DNA from: Alphaproteobacteria bacterium
GTDB lineage: Bacteria > Pseudomonadota > Alphaproteobacteria > Oceanibaculales > Oceanibaculaceae
Reading direction: 5' to 3'
Assembly: GCA_018823745.1 (NCBI GenBank)
Contig: JAHJHR010000012.1
Location: 496,001-560,000 of the forward strand
DNA: 64,000 nucleotides
Position 1 is the first letter of the stretch. Each line of letters begins with the position of its first letter. The notes below the pieces were generated by a model. That model had not been told where the DNA came from and did not search any database. It saw only the letters and a list, made by a program, of their open reading frames with translations. This document shows, one piece after another, positions 36,454-47,167 of the stretch. A program made the translations under genes and the position numbers.

Positions 36454-37088
36454 CAGCGCGGCACCACCCCATGGAGTCGCAGGAAATCCAGCAGCGGCAG
36501 CAAAGGCAGCCCCAGAATGGTGAAATAATCCCCCTCGATGCGGGTGAAGAGATGCGCCCCCAGCCCTTCCAGCTGATAGGCCCCGACCGAGGACAGGATC
36601 GGCTCCCCCGCGGCATCCAGATAGGCCTCAATGAAGTCCGGGGAGAGCGGGCGCATGGTCAAAGTGGCCACCGACAGATTGTGCCAGAGCCGCTGGCCGT
36701 CGCGGACCACGACCACCGCGCTCAGCAATTGGTGGTTCCGGCCGCCCAGCGCCTGGAGATGGGCGCGGGCATGGGCGCGGTCGACCGGTTTTTCAAACCA
36801 CACGCCGTTGCACTCCAGCATCTGGTCGCAGCCGATGACCAGCGCGCCGGGATGCCGGCGGGACACGCGCTGCGCCTTGGCTTCGCCCAGGCTGATGGCG
36901 GTCTCCCCTGCCGTCGCCTTTTCGGCCTGCATGGAGATGCGGATTTCCGCCTCATCCACTGGTGCTGTCTCGACCGAGAACGCCACGCCAGCGGCGCGCA
37001 GCAAATCACCGCGAATCCGGCTGCCCGAGGCGAGCACGACCGGCAGGCTTTTCGCTGCCGGGCCATGCAGGGGAGGCGTATCAGGCAT
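36453..37088 (-). CDS. maf: Maf-like nucleoside triphosphate pyrophosphatase
   Basis: House-cleaning enzyme that hydrolyses non-canonical nucleoside triphosphates and may affect septum formation. The 211-residue protein starts its conserved part with LVLASGSRIRGDLL-like VVLASGSRIRGDLLRAAGV (near 15-33). VIGCDQMLECNG (near 85) carries the catalytic Asp, and SSVGAYQLEGLGAHLFTRIEGDYFTILGLPLLPLL is the typical C-terminal block. The N-terminal Ser-x-Arg pattern is standard. I chose the second of two adjacent ATGs (AGGA at correct spacing). It overlaps ppsR by 8 bases. Confidence 0.9.
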   Translation of the reverse strand: MPDTPPLHGPAAKSLPVVLASGSRIRGDLLRAAGVAFSVETAPVDEAEIRISMQAEKATAGETAISLGEAKAQRVSRRHPGALVIGCDQMLECNGVWFEKPVDRAHARAHLQALGGRNHQLLSAVVVVRDGQRLWHNLSVATLTMRPLSPDFIEAYLDAAGEPILSSVGAYQLEGLGAHLFTRIEGDYFTILGLPLLPLLDFLRLHGVVPR

Positions 37089-37914
37089 CATCTTCCTGGT
37101 CCCGCTTGTCCTGATGAAGGGAGAGAATCTCGGCTGCCGTCTCCTCAATGGAGCGGCGGCTGACATCGATGATCGGCCAGCCCTGTTTCTCGAACAACCG
37201 GCGCGCCTCGGCCACCTCGCGGCGCACCTCGTCCAGATTGATATAATCGGTATCTGCGCCCTGATTGAGCATCAGCAGCCGGTTGCGGCGGATCTGCACC
37301 AGGCGGTTCGGATCATTGGTCAGGCCGACGATCAGCGGGGCGGTCGCGGTCATCACCTCGCGCGGCAGCGGAACCCCCGGCACCAGCGGCACATTGGCGA
37401 CTTTCAGGCCACGATTGGCGAGATAGAGACAGGTCGGTGTCTTCGAGGTACGCGACACGCCGACCAGGATGATGTCGGCATGGTCGATATCATGCAGCTG
37501 CTGGCCATCATCATGGATCAGGGTGAACTGCATCGCCTCGATCCGGTTGAAATAGGCGGCATCCAGCTCGTGCTGCCGGCCCGGCCGGCCCTTCGCCTTG
37601 CGGCCGAGATAGGTGTGCAGCGCCCCCAGCACGGGATCAAGCACCGAGATCACCGGCACGCCGAGCTGGCGGCCGGCGGCCTCCAGGCGGATCAGCAGCT
37701 GGTGATCGACCAGTGTGACCAGAATCGGGCCGGGATGCGCCTCGACGCCGGCGATCACCTTGTCGATATGGCTCGTCGTGCGGACCAGCGACCAGACATG
37801 CTCGATGGCCTTGATGCCCTCGAACTGCACCAGGCAGGCGCGCGATACCTGATGGATCGTCTCGCCGGTCGAATCCGACACCAGATGCAGATGGATTGTC
37901 TCCGTGCCGGGCAT
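37081..37914 (-). CDS. ppsR: Pyruvate, phosphate/water dikinase regulatory protein (DUF299)
   Basis: Bifunctional kinase/pyrophosphorylase that switches PEP synthetase or pyruvate phosphate dikinase on and off by threonine phosphorylation. The 277-residue protein has HLHLVSDSTGETIHQVSRACLVQFEG at the N-terminus (about 6-31) and the P-loop-like DIILVGVSRTSKTPTCLYLANRG near residue 147-170, then VPLVPGVPLP. This is the DUF299 homologue of Rickettsia RP001, the gene that borders the replication origin opposite hemE in Rickettsia and Caulobacter. The dikinase gene itself is not in this window. Confidence 0.92.
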   Translation of the reverse strand: MPGTETIHLHLVSDSTGETIHQVSRACLVQFEGIKAIEHVWSLVRTTSHIDKVIAGVEAHPGPILVTLVDHQLLIRLEAAGRQLGVPVISVLDPVLGALHTYLGRKAKGRPGRQHELDAAYFNRIEAMQFTLIHDDGQQLHDIDHADIILVGVSRTSKTPTCLYLANRGLKVANVPLVPGVPLPREVMTATAPLIVGLTNDPNRLVQIRRNRLLMLNQGADTDYINLDEVRREVAEARRLFEKQGWPIIDVSRRSIEETAAEILSLHQDKRDQEDDA

Positions 37915-38358
37915 GCGGCTCTCACTTGGTCTGGGCTAAAACAGGCTGGGGAGGAAGGAAGTATAGCGGGGATAAGTCGGGGTTTTTCCAGATACCGGAA
38001 ATTCCGTCCCCCCTGGGCGTTTTTTCCGCATCAGCTTGCCCCGCTCGGGATTAAATTCCGCTGCCTCACGGGATAACATCTGTGCGGCCCGCCCGGCAAC
38101 GACTACTCCCCGTTTTCCACAGGCTGGGCGAAACCCCGCCGGCCGGCGATTCCAGCGCTTGCCGGGGAGTCTTCCACAAATCGGCGCTGGCCGGTTCCAG
38201 CTGTGCCCAGCCCTGTGCAGAAAACCAGCTGCGACAATAATCCCCAGCTTCCAGCCGATACACTACTACCACCCCCTATTTTTAAGATTCTCTTTTGTGT
38301 AAGGAAGGCAGACCCATTTCTACACTGCCCTCTCACGCAGCAGGCAAGGAAGCCCGCC
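37915..38358. other. Probable chromosomal replication origin (oriC)
   Basis: 444 bases without a gene between divergent ppsR and hemE, the same context as the mapped origin of Caulobacter crescentus and the predicted one of Rickettsia. It holds a consensus DnaA box at 38113-38121, near matches at 38170-38178 and (reverse) 38214-38222, TTATCC cores on the reverse strand near 37970 and 38072, and an AT-rich stretch at about 38276-38300 next to hemE. Several G- and C-runs are also present. Identification rests on synteny plus these boxes; a GC-skew shift could not be computed by eye. Confidence 0.75.
38113..38121 (+). promoter_or_regulatory. DnaA box in the oriC candidate
   Basis: TTTTCCACA fits the DnaA consensus TTWTNCACA exactly. 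A second site, TCTTCCACA at 38170-38178, has one mismatch in the same orientation. These would be initiator binding sites if the region is oriC. Confidence 0.6.
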
Positions 38359-39393
38359 ATGTCGAGCAGCGAAACCAAGCCGATGCTGCGCGTTCTGCGC
38401 GGCGAGACACTGGCCCGTCCACCCTTCTGGCTGATGCGGCAGGCTGGCCGCTATCTGCCGGAATACCGCGAGCTGCGCGCCGAAGCGGGCGGATTCCTCG
38501 ATCTCTGCTTCAATCCGAAACTGGCCTGCGAGGTCACCCTACAGCCGCTGCGCCGCTATGGCATGGATGCCGCGATCCTGTTTTCAGACATCCTGATCGT
38601 GCCCTATGGCCTTGGCCAGAAGGTTGCTTTCCAGCAAGGCGAAGGCCCGGTGCTCGAGCCCATCCGGGCAACAGAGGAGCTGGGGCGCATCTCGCTGGAA
38701 GGTTTCCATAAGCGCGTTGAAGCCGTGTACGAGACGGTCGAGCGCATCCAGGCATCCCTGCCCCCCGAAACAGCGCTGATCGGCTTTGCCGGCTCTCCCT
38801 GGACCGTGGCGACCTATATGGTCGAGGGGGGTGGCAGCAAGGAATACGTCGCCGTCAAGAAATGGGCCTATGGCGATCCGGAAGGGTTCCAGAAGCTGAT
38901 CGATCTTCTGGTCGACTCGACCATTGAGTATCTGGATCGTCAGGTTCTGGCCGGCGCTGAAATCCTCCAGCTTTTCGACAGCTGGGCCGGGGTGCTGCCG
39001 GAGCCGGCTTTCCGGCGCTGGGTCATTGCCCCGACGCAGCGCATTGTTGCGGCGTTGAAGCAGAAGCATCCTACCGTACCAATCATCGGATTCCCGAAAG
39101 GCGCTGGTGCGCTGTACCGGGCCTATGTCGGCGAGGCGGGAATTGATGCGGTGTCGCTGGATACCGCCATGCCGATCGACTGGGCGGTGGAGCATCTGCA
39201 ATCAAAAATGCCGGTACAGGGCAATCTCGATCCGATTTTCCTGGTCGCCGGCGGGGCCATGCTGGAAGCGGAAATCGACCGGATTTGCGACGGTTTCAGC
39301 GGTGGACCGCATATCTTCAATCTGGGCCATGGCGTGACCCAGACCACGCCGCCGGAGAATGTCGATATCCTGGCGCGGCGTTTGCGCGCATGA
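38359..39393 (+). CDS. hemE: Uroporphyrinogen decarboxylase
   Basis: Removes four carboxyl groups from uroporphyrinogen III to give coproporphyrinogen III in haem synthesis. The 344-residue TIM barrel has the N-terminal signature [20 protein letters not shown] (about 20-39), [20 protein letters not shown] near 140-160 and the C-terminal [13 protein letters not shown] near 285 and [16 protein letters not shown] near 316. The start at 38359 follows AAGGAAG and opens the conserved region. It is the first gene rightwards from the oriC candidate and precedes hemH by 37 bases. Confidence 0.97.
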   Translation: MSSSETKPMLRVLRGETLARPPFWLMRQAGRYLPEYRELRAEAGGFLDLCFNPKLACEVTLQPLRRYGMDAAILFSDILIVPYGLGQKVAFQQGEGPVLEPIRATEELGRISLEGFHKRVEAVYETVERIQASLPPETALIGFAGSPWTVATYMVEGGGSKEYVAVKKWAYGDPEGFQKLIDLLVDSTIEYLDRQVLAGAEILQLFDSWAGVLPEPAFRRWVIAPTQRIVAALKQKHPTVPIIGFPKGAGALYRAYVGEAGIDAVSLDTAMPIDWAVEHLQSKMPVQGNLDPIFLVAGGAMLEAEIDRICDGFSGGPHIFNLGHGVTQTTPPENVDILARRLRA

Positions 39394-39430
39394 GGCTGGA
39401 CAATCGCCGGCCGACAGCCATCTTGGTGCG

Positions 39431-40462
39431 ATGACAAAAACAGCCATAATCCTGTTCAATCTGGGTGGTCCGGACGCACCTGAGTCGGTGAAGCCGTTCC
39501 TGTTCAACCTGTTCAATGATCCGGCGATCATCAGCCTGCCGAATCCGCTGCGCTATCTGGTGGCGAAGCTGATTTCCGGCCGCCGGGCGCCGATTGCCCG
39601 CGAGATTTACGAAAATCTCGGCGGCGGATCGCCCTTGCTGCCGAATACCGAAGCGCAGGCAATGGCGCTGACCTCGGCGCTGGGGGATATCGGCACGGTG
39701 AAAACCTTCATCGCCATGCGCTACTGGCATCCGATGACCGAGCAGACGGTACAGGAGGTGAAGGAATTCGCCCCGGACCAGATTGTGCTCCTGCCGCTGT
39801 ATCCGCAATTTTCGACAACCACGACGGGTTCTTCATTACGAAAATGGAATGAAGAGGCCCGCAAGGTCGGTCTCAGCGTGCCAACCCATGTCGTGGGCTG
39901 CTATCCGCGGGCCGATGGCTATGCCGATTCCGTGGCGGCGCTGACAAAACAGGCGATGGAAACCATACCCGGCAAGCCGCGCGTGCTGTTTTCGGCCCAT
40001 GGCCTGCCGAAGAAGATCGTCGAGAAGGGCGATCCCTATCAATGGCAGGTCGAGCAGAGTGCCGCCCGGGTCGTCCAGGCCATGAATCTGCCGGATCTGG
40101 ACTGGGTCGTCTGCTATCAGAGCCGTGTCGGGCCGCTGGAATGGATCGGCCCCTCGACCGATCAGGAGATCCGTCGGGCCGGGCAGGACGGTGTGCCGCT
40201 GGTCGTCTGCCCGATTGCGTTCGTCTCAGAACACTCTGAAACGCTTGTAGAAATCGAACTGGAATATCGGCATCTGGCGGAAGAATCCGGGGTTCCCGCC
40301 TTTGCCCGCGTGCCGACGCCGGGGGATGACCCGCTGTTCATTGATGCGCTTGCCCAGGCTGTCCGAAAGGCGCTGGCGCGTCCGGCTGGCATATGGTCGG
40401 ATGAGGGGGCGCGTCTGTGCCCGGCTGAGTTCGGGCGCTGTCCGTGCAGGGAAGCAGCATAA
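39431..40462 (+). CDS. hemH: Ferrochelatase
   Basis: Inserts Fe2+ into protoporphyrin IX to make haem. The 343-residue protein has the catalytic block VLFSAHGLPKKIVEKGDPY (about 188-206, active-site His) and CPIAFVSEHSETLVEIELEY near 263 with the conserved Glu. The C-terminus holds a Cys-x6-Cys-x-Cys cluster, which with Cys in VVGCYPRADG near residue 157 suggests a [2Fe-2S] cluster like that reported for Caulobacter ferrochelatase; the cluster is inferred. It lies between hemE and hemJ. Confidence 0.95.
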   Translation: MTKTAIILFNLGGPDAPESVKPFLFNLFNDPAIISLPNPLRYLVAKLISGRRAPIAREIYENLGGGSPLLPNTEAQAMALTSALGDIGTVKTFIAMRYWHPMTEQTVQEVKEFAPDQIVLLPLYPQFSTTTTGSSLRKWNEEARKVGLSVPTHVVGCYPRADGYADSVAALTKQAMETIPGKPRVLFSAHGLPKKIVEKGDPYQWQVEQSAARVVQAMNLPDLDWVVCYQSRVGPLEWIGPSTDQEIRRAGQDGVPLVVCPIAFVSEHSETLVEIELEYRHLAEESGVPAFARVPTPGDDPLFIDALAQAVRKALARPAGIWSDEGARLCPAEFGRCPCREAA

Positions 40463-40479
40463 TCAGGTGGGTTTGAATA

Positions 40480-40920
40480 ATGGGCGGTGATCTCTACAGC
40501 TGGATCAAGGCACTGCATCTGATCAGCGTCATCGCCTGGATGGCCGGGATGCTGTATCTGCCGCGGCTCTATGTCTATCACGCCGGGGTTGCCGCCGGCT
40601 CTCCTGAGTCCGAGGTTTTCAAGGTGATGGAGCGGCGCCTGCTGCGGGCCATCATCAACCCGGCGATGGGCGCCACCTTCATTTTCGGCATCTGGCTTCT
40701 GGTGCTGTACGGTCCGGATATCTGGTCGCAGGGCTGGTGGCATGCGAAGCTGACCTTTGTCATCCTGATGACGGCGGCGCATGGTTTTCTGTCGCGCTGG
40801 CGCAAGGATTTCGAGGCGGATCGCAATACCCGCAGTACCGTCTTCTATCGCGTCGCGAATGAAGTGCCGACCGTGCTGATGATCGTCATCGTCGTTATGG
40901 TGATCGTGAAACCATTTTGA
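40480..40920 (+). CDS. hemJ: Protoporphyrinogen oxidase HemJ
   Basis: Membrane enzyme that oxidises protoporphyrinogen IX to protoporphyrin IX, the step before ferrochelatase. The 146-residue protein has four hydrophobic segments. Conserved parts are YSWIKALHLISVIAWMAGMLYLPRLYVYH (about 6-34, with the essential His13) and WHAKLTFVILMTAAHGFLSRW near 86-106 (conserved Lys). It lies 17 bases after hemH, completing a hemE-hemH-hemJ run. No hemG or hemY is seen nearby, which fits HemJ as the oxidase. Confidence 0.93.
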   Translation: MGGDLYSWIKALHLISVIAWMAGMLYLPRLYVYHAGVAAGSPESEVFKVMERRLLRAIINPAMGATFIFGIWLLVLYGPDIWSQGWWHAKLTFVILMTAAHGFLSRWRKDFEADRNTRSTVFYRVANEVPTVLMIVIVVMVIVKPF

Positions 40921-40948
40921 TCTTTAGCGACACCAGACGAAACGCCGA

Positions 40949-40977
40949 TTGACTTGGCCGTCCGCAGCTACTATTTC
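40949..40977 (+). promoter_or_regulatory. Candidate promoter for rho
   Basis: TTGACT is followed after 17 bases by TATTTC, about 150 bases upstream of the rho start. The -35 match is good and the -10 match is poor. The 206-base hemJ-rho gap implies a long 5' leader, which would fit the autoregulated leader of rho known in other bacteria. Confidence 0.35.
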
Positions 40978-41126
40978 TCAGGGAATGTCCTGGCGCTCAC
41001 GCCCGGCGAATAAATCCCAGAAAACATGTTTCCCCTCCAGCCATCAGTGCTGACTGTCCTATCCAGGAAGGTGCAGGGGCTCGTGGCTTTCCATTTTTCC
41101 CCCATCACTGGCGCAAGTATCCCTAC

Positions 41127-42383
41127 ATGTATTTGCAGGAACTAAAATCCAAAACCCCGGCAGAACTTCTCGCTTTCGCTGAAGAGCTTGAAATCGAGAA
41201 TGCGAGCACGCTGCGCAAGCAGGACATGATGTTCGCCATCCTGAAACGGCTTGCCGAGAAGGATGTGCCGATCTTCGGCGACGGGGTGCTCGAGACGCTG
41301 TCGGATGGCTTCGGCTTCCTGCGCTCGCCCGAATCGAATTACCTGCCAGGGCCGGATGACATCTATGTCTCGCCCAGCCAGGTGCGCCGGTTCAGCCTGC
41401 GCACCGGCGACACGGTGTCCGGCCAGATCCGTGCGCCGAAGGATGGCGAGCGCTATTTCGCGCTGCTGAAGGTCAATGAGATCAATTTCGAGCAGCCGGA
41501 AGCGGTCCGTCACCGGATCAATTTCGACAATCTGACGCCGCTCTATCCCGACGAGAAGCTGAAGCTGGAGCTGGACGATCCGACGCTGAAGGATCCGACC
41601 ACCCGCGTCATCGATCTGATCTCGCCGCTCGGCAAGGGCCAGCGCGCGCTGATCGTGGCGCCGCCACGCACCGGCAAGACGGTGATGCTGCAGAATATCG
41701 CCCATGCGATTTCGGCCAATCACCCGGAAGTTTATCTGATCGTGCTGTTGATCGACGAACGGCCGGAAGAAGTCACTGACATGGATCGCTCGGTGAAGGG
41801 CGAGGTCATCAGCTCGACCTTTGACGAACCGGCCAGCCGCCACGTCCAGGTGACCGAGATGGTGCTGGAAAAGGCCAAGCGCCTGGTCGAGCACAAGCGC
41901 GATGTCGTCATCCTGCTGGATTCCATTACCCGCCTGGCGCGCGCCTATAACACGGTCGTGCCGTCTTCCGGCAAGGTGTTGACCGGTGGTGTCGACGCCA
42001 ATGCGCTGCAGCGTCCGAAGCGGTTCTTCGGTGCCGCCCGCAATATCGAGGAAGGCGGCTCGCTGACCATCATCGCCACGGCGCTGATTGATACTGGCAG
42101 CCGCATGGATGAGGTCATCTTCGAGGAGTTCAAGGGTACCGGTAACTCGGAGCTCATCCTCGACCGCAAGCTGGCCGACAAGCGCAGCTTCCCGGCCATC
42201 GACATCACCAAGTCGGGCACCCGTAAGGAAGAGCTGCTGGTCGACAAGGCCACGCTGTCGAAGATGTGGGTCCTGCGCCGCGTGCTGATGCCGATGGGCA
42301 CCATCGATTCGATGGAGTTCCTGCTCGACAAGCTGAAGCACTCCAAGACGAATGCCGATTTCTTTGACTCGATGAACACGTAG
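41127..42383 (+). CDS. rho: Transcription termination factor Rho
   Basis: Hexameric RNA helicase that ends transcription at untranslated RNA. The 418-residue protein has an N-terminal helical domain, a cold-shock-like RNA-binding domain ([18 protein letters not shown], about 50-68; [19 protein letters not shown]), Walker A PPRTGKT (about 174-180), Walker [17 protein letters not shown] (about 257-272) and the Q/R-loop region [29 protein letters not shown]. No insertion domain is present. It is convergent with the quinone oxidoreductase gene across a terminator and a parS site. Confidence 0.97.
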   Translation: MYLQELKSKTPAELLAFAEELEIENASTLRKQDMMFAILKRLAEKDVPIFGDGVLETLSDGFGFLRSPESNYLPGPDDIYVSPSQVRRFSLRTGDTVSGQIRAPKDGERYFALLKVNEINFEQPEAVRHRINFDNLTPLYPDEKLKLELDDPTLKDPTTRVIDLISPLGKGQRALIVAPPRTGKTVMLQNIAHAISANHPEVYLIVLLIDERPEEVTDMDRSVKGEVISSTFDEPASRHVQVTEMVLEKAKRLVEHKRDVVILLDSITRLARAYNTVVPSSGKVLTGGVDANALQRPKRFFGAARNIEEGGSLTIIATALIDTGSRMDEVIFEEFKGTGNSELILDRKLADKRSFPAIDITKSGTRKEELLVDKATLSKMWVLRRVLMPMGTIDSMEFLLDKLKHSKTNADFFDSMNT

Positions 42384-42422
42384 TCGGCTCAACCGCCGAC
42401 TCAGGAAAATCGATCAGGATGC

Positions 42423-42451
42423 AAAAAGGGCGGGGAAATTTCCCCGCCCTT
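42423..42451. terminator. Bidirectional terminator between rho and the oxidoreductase gene
   Basis: A perfect 11-base stem (AAGGGCGGGGA, loop AATT, TCCCCGCCCTT) lies between two convergent genes. AAAAA to its left gives a T-tract for leftward transcripts. Its right end is 2 bases from parS site 1. Confidence 0.88.
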
Positions 42452-42453
42452 CA

Positions 42454-42469
42454 TGTTTCACGTGAAACA
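42454..42469. other. parS: parS centromere site 1
   Basis: TGTTTCACGTGAAACA, the perfect 16-base palindromic parS consensus bound by ParB. It lies in the 97-base convergent gap between rho and the quinone oxidoreductase gene, about 4.3 kb from the oriC candidate. Confidence 0.96.
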
Positions 42470-42480
42470 GTATCAACAGG

Positions 42481-43455
42481 TTACGGCAGCATCACGCTGG
42501 AACCGGTGGTCTTGCGACCCTCCATATCCTGATGTGCCTTCACGGCATCCTTCAGCGCATAGGTCTGGTTGATGTCGATCTTCACCTTGCCGGTCTTCAC
42601 CGCATCGAACAGATCATTGGTGGTCGCCACCAGATCGTCGCGCTTGGCGGTATAGGTCATCAGCGTCGGGCGGGTGACGAAGAGCGAGCCCTTGGCCGAC
42701 AGAACGCCCAGCTCCAGCGGCGGTACATTGCCGGAAGACTGGCCGAACGCCACCATCAGGCCGAGCGGCGACAGGCAATCCAGCGACTTCATGAACGTGT
42801 CCTTGCCGACACCGTCATAGACGACCGGCACACCCTTGCCGCCGGTGATTTCCTTCACCCGCGCCACGAAATCCTCGTCCTTGTAGAGGATGGTGTGGTG
42901 GCAGCCATGAGCCTTGGCCAACTCGGCCTTCTTCTCATCGCCAACCGTGCCGATGACAGTGGCGCCCAAAGCGGCCGCCCACTGGCACAGGATCAGGCCG
43001 ACACCGCCGGCAGCCGCATGCATCAGGATCGTGTCGCCGGCCTTCACCTTGTAGGTGCGGCGGATGAGATACTGGCTGGTCATGCCCTTCAGCATCATGG
43101 CGGCGGCCTGCTGATCGCTGACGCCGTCTGGAATCTTCACCAGCCGGTCGGCCGCAATGATGCGGGCTTCGGAATAGCTGCCCGGGGGGCCGGCGGCATA
43201 GGCGACCTTGTCACCCTCGACCAGATCGGTGACGCCGGCACCAACGGCCTCGACGACACCCGCACCCTCCATGCCGATGCCAGCCGGCAGGGGCAGGGGA
43301 TACAAGCCGCTGCGATGATAGGTATCGATATAGTTCAGGCCGACAGCGGTATGCCGGACCAGCGCCTGGCCGGGGCCGGGGGCAGGCAGGTCGACATCCT
43401 GCCATTCCATTGCTTCCGGGCCGCCCGGCTTCTGGATACGAAACGCTTTAACCAT
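42481..43455 (-). CDS. Quinone oxidoreductase (NADPH, zinc-free MDR family)
   Basis: Medium-chain dehydrogenase/reductase of 324 residues that reduces quinones with NADPH. It starts MVKAFRIQKPGGPEAMEWQDVDLP and has the GLNYIDTYHRSGLYPLPLPAGIGMEGAGVVEAVG block (near 45-78) and the Rossmann loop ILMHAAAGGVGLILCQWAAALGA (near 140-162). The zinc ligands of alcohol dehydrogenases are absent, as in Qor. The start at 43455 is set by the conserved N-terminus. It lies 13 bases after the dienelactone hydrolase gene and is probably co-transcribed with it. Confidence 0.9.
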   Translation of the reverse strand: MVKAFRIQKPGGPEAMEWQDVDLPAPGPGQALVRHTAVGLNYIDTYHRSGLYPLPLPAGIGMEGAGVVEAVGAGVTDLVEGDKVAYAAGPPGSYSEARIIAADRLVKIPDGVSDQQAAAMMLKGMTSQYLIRRTYKVKAGDTILMHAAAGGVGLILCQWAAALGATVIGTVGDEKKAELAKAHGCHHTILYKDEDFVARVKEITGGKGVPVVYDGVGKDTFMKSLDCLSPLGLMVAFGQSSGNVPPLELGVLSAKGSLFVTRPTLMTYTAKRDDLVATTNDLFDAVKTGKVKIDINQTYALKDAVKAHQDMEGRKTTGSSVMLP

Positions 43456-43468
43456 GGTCTTTCCACCC

Positions 43469-44164
43469 TTATGAGAGATTTGTTTTGAGGAACTCGGCGC
43501 TACGCTGATTGGCCAGCATGGCGGCACTGCGGTCGTAATGCTCGCCACCGACACGGGCAAAGGCGTGATCCACGCCAGGATAGACGTGGATGGTGACGTT
43601 ACTAATGGGTTTGAGGCCAGCCAGAATCTTCTCCTGCGCCGGCGCCGGGACGAATTTGTCCTGTTCGGCGACATGCATCAGCATCGGCCGGCGGATGGTG
43701 TTGGCCTCATTCAGCAAGCCCTCGATGCCGACGCCGTAATAACTGATATTGCAGTCGGTATCGGAGCGGGTCGCCATCAGAAAGGCCAGCTTGCCGCCCA
43801 GGCAATAGCCGATGGAGGCGACCTTGCCGCTGCCACCCTCTATGCCGCGGGCCGCCTCGACGGTCTGGATCAGATCATCGACGCCCTTGTCGACATCGAA
43901 GCCATTGAACAGCTCGAAGGCGCGGGCCCATTCGGCCTCGCTCTTGTCGGTGATCTGGATGCCAGGCTCCTGGCGCCAGAACAGATCCGGACAGATGGCG
44001 ATATAGCCTTCGGCGGCGAGATCGTTGCAGATATCGCGCATGACCTCGTTGACGCCGAAGATTTCCTGGATCACGACGATAACCGGCGCAATCGGCTGTT
44101 TGGGCTTGGCGACATAGGCCATGAAGGAACCGCCATCGGCGGCCTTAATGGTGATTTCAGGCAT
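43469..44164 (-). CDS. Dienelactone hydrolase family protein
   Basis: Alpha/beta hydrolase of 231 residues. The catalytic triad is visible as Cys121 (IGYCLGGKLAF), Asp169 (AEQDKFVP) and His200 (PGVDHAFAR). The N-terminal PVIVVIQEIFGVNEVMRDICNDLAAEGYIAICPDLF is typical. True dienelactone hydrolases act in chlorocatechol degradation, but no other genes of that pathway are near, so a general esterase or lactone role is more likely. It is followed by the quinone oxidoreductase gene on the same strand. Confidence 0.9.
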   Translation of the reverse strand: MPEITIKAADGGSFMAYVAKPKQPIAPVIVVIQEIFGVNEVMRDICNDLAAEGYIAICPDLFWRQEPGIQITDKSEAEWARAFELFNGFDVDKGVDDLIQTVEAARGIEGGSGKVASIGYCLGGKLAFLMATRSDTDCNISYYGVGIEGLLNEANTIRRPMLMHVAEQDKFVPAPAQEKILAGLKPISNVTIHVYPGVDHAFARVGGEHYDRSAAMLANQRSAEFLKTNLS

Positions 44165-44253
44165 GGGTTTCCTCCCCGTATCGGATGGGAATTTCAGATG
44201 GCCTAGATCATGGCGGCTTGGCCGAAAGATTCAAGCCGCAGGCCGGAGAAGCG

Positions 44254-44723
44254 TCAGGAAAAGGACAGCAGCGGCAGGGACGGGGCTTCAAGATCGAGCA
44301 GCCGGGCCTTCGTCTTCTTGCCATCGCCGCCGCTGAAGCCGACCAGCTTGCCGTCTTTGCCGACCACGCGGTGGCAGGGGATCAGGATCGGGATCGGGTT
44401 GCTCCCGCAGGCCACGCCAACGGCGCGGGCGTTGGACCCAATTTCCTCGGCGATATCGCCATAGCTGCGGGTCTCGCCATAGGGAATGCGCAGCATGGCA
44501 TCCCAGACGGCCTTGTTGTGGGCCGAGCCGGCCGCCTCCAGCGGCAGCTCGAAGCGGGTCCGTTGCCCGGCGAAATAGGCGGTCAGCTGTTCCGCAGCTG
44601 TGTTCAGCAGCGGGTCATCAACCACACTCTCGCCGTCCTTGCTGCCGAAGCGAACCCGGGTGATCGCCCCGTCTGTGGCGTAAACCGTTACCGGGCCAAC
44701 GGGCGTATCGAGTGTCAGGGTGG

Positions 44724-44727
<4 letters not shown>
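44254..44727 (-). CDS. ogt: Methylated-DNA--protein-cysteine methyltransferase
   Basis: Suicide DNA-repair protein that takes the methyl group from O6-methylguanine. The 157-residue protein has the acceptor motif IPCHRVVG with Cys118, and the DNA-binding helix [25 protein letters not shown] (about 73-97). There is no Ada regulatory domain, so this is the Ogt type. Its start overlaps the stop of the thioredoxin-domain gene by 4 bases, showing coupling. Confidence 0.94.
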
Positions 44728-46769
<2,042 letters not shown>

Positions 46770-46903
46770 GAGTATGCTAGGCCTTTCGCATGATTACTGG
46801 CCGCTATAGGGTGAGGCCGTTTTCGCCCTCATAGTTGGAGATGCTCTTCGCCCGCACAACCCCGTCTCTGTGCCGGCGCGTCTCTGGAGAGAGGATTGCA
46901 CCG

Positions 46904-47167
46904 ATGAAGGTTACTGTAGACATCGATTGTACGCCGGAAGAAGCCCGGCGTTTCTTCGGCCTGCCGGATATGAAGCCTATGCAGGATGCGGTGATGGCCG
47001 AAATGCAGGAACGACTGATGCTCGGCATCAAGCAGATGGACCCTGACGTCGTGCTGAAGGGCTGGTTTCAGGGCGGGCAGGCCGGTATGGCCTCGATGGA
47101 GGCCCTGCAGAAAATGTTCTGGGGCCAGTTCGCCGAAGGCGGCGGCAAGGGAGAGCGGAAGTCGTGA
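46904..47167 (+). CDS. DUF6489 family protein
   Basis: Small acidic-to-neutral protein of 87 residues beginning MKVTVDIDCTPEEARRFFGLPD. It resembles DUF6489, an uncharacterised alphaproteobacterial family. About 40 C-terminal residues are Gly/Met-rich and likely flexible. GAGAGGA lies upstream of the ATG at 46904. The stop overlaps the GTG start of the ferredoxin gene (GTGA), so the two are probably translated together. Function is unknown. Confidence 0.78.
   Translation: MKVTVDIDCTPEEARRFFGLPDMKPMQDAVMAEMQERLMLGIKQMDPDVVLKGWFQGGQAGMASMEALQKMFWGQFAEGGGKGERKS

Noticed and set aside
38280..38300. CtrA-type site (TTAA-N7-TTAA) at the hemE edge of the origin gap
   Set aside because: TTAAGATTCTCTTTT has only a partial second half-site, so it is not reported as a binding site.
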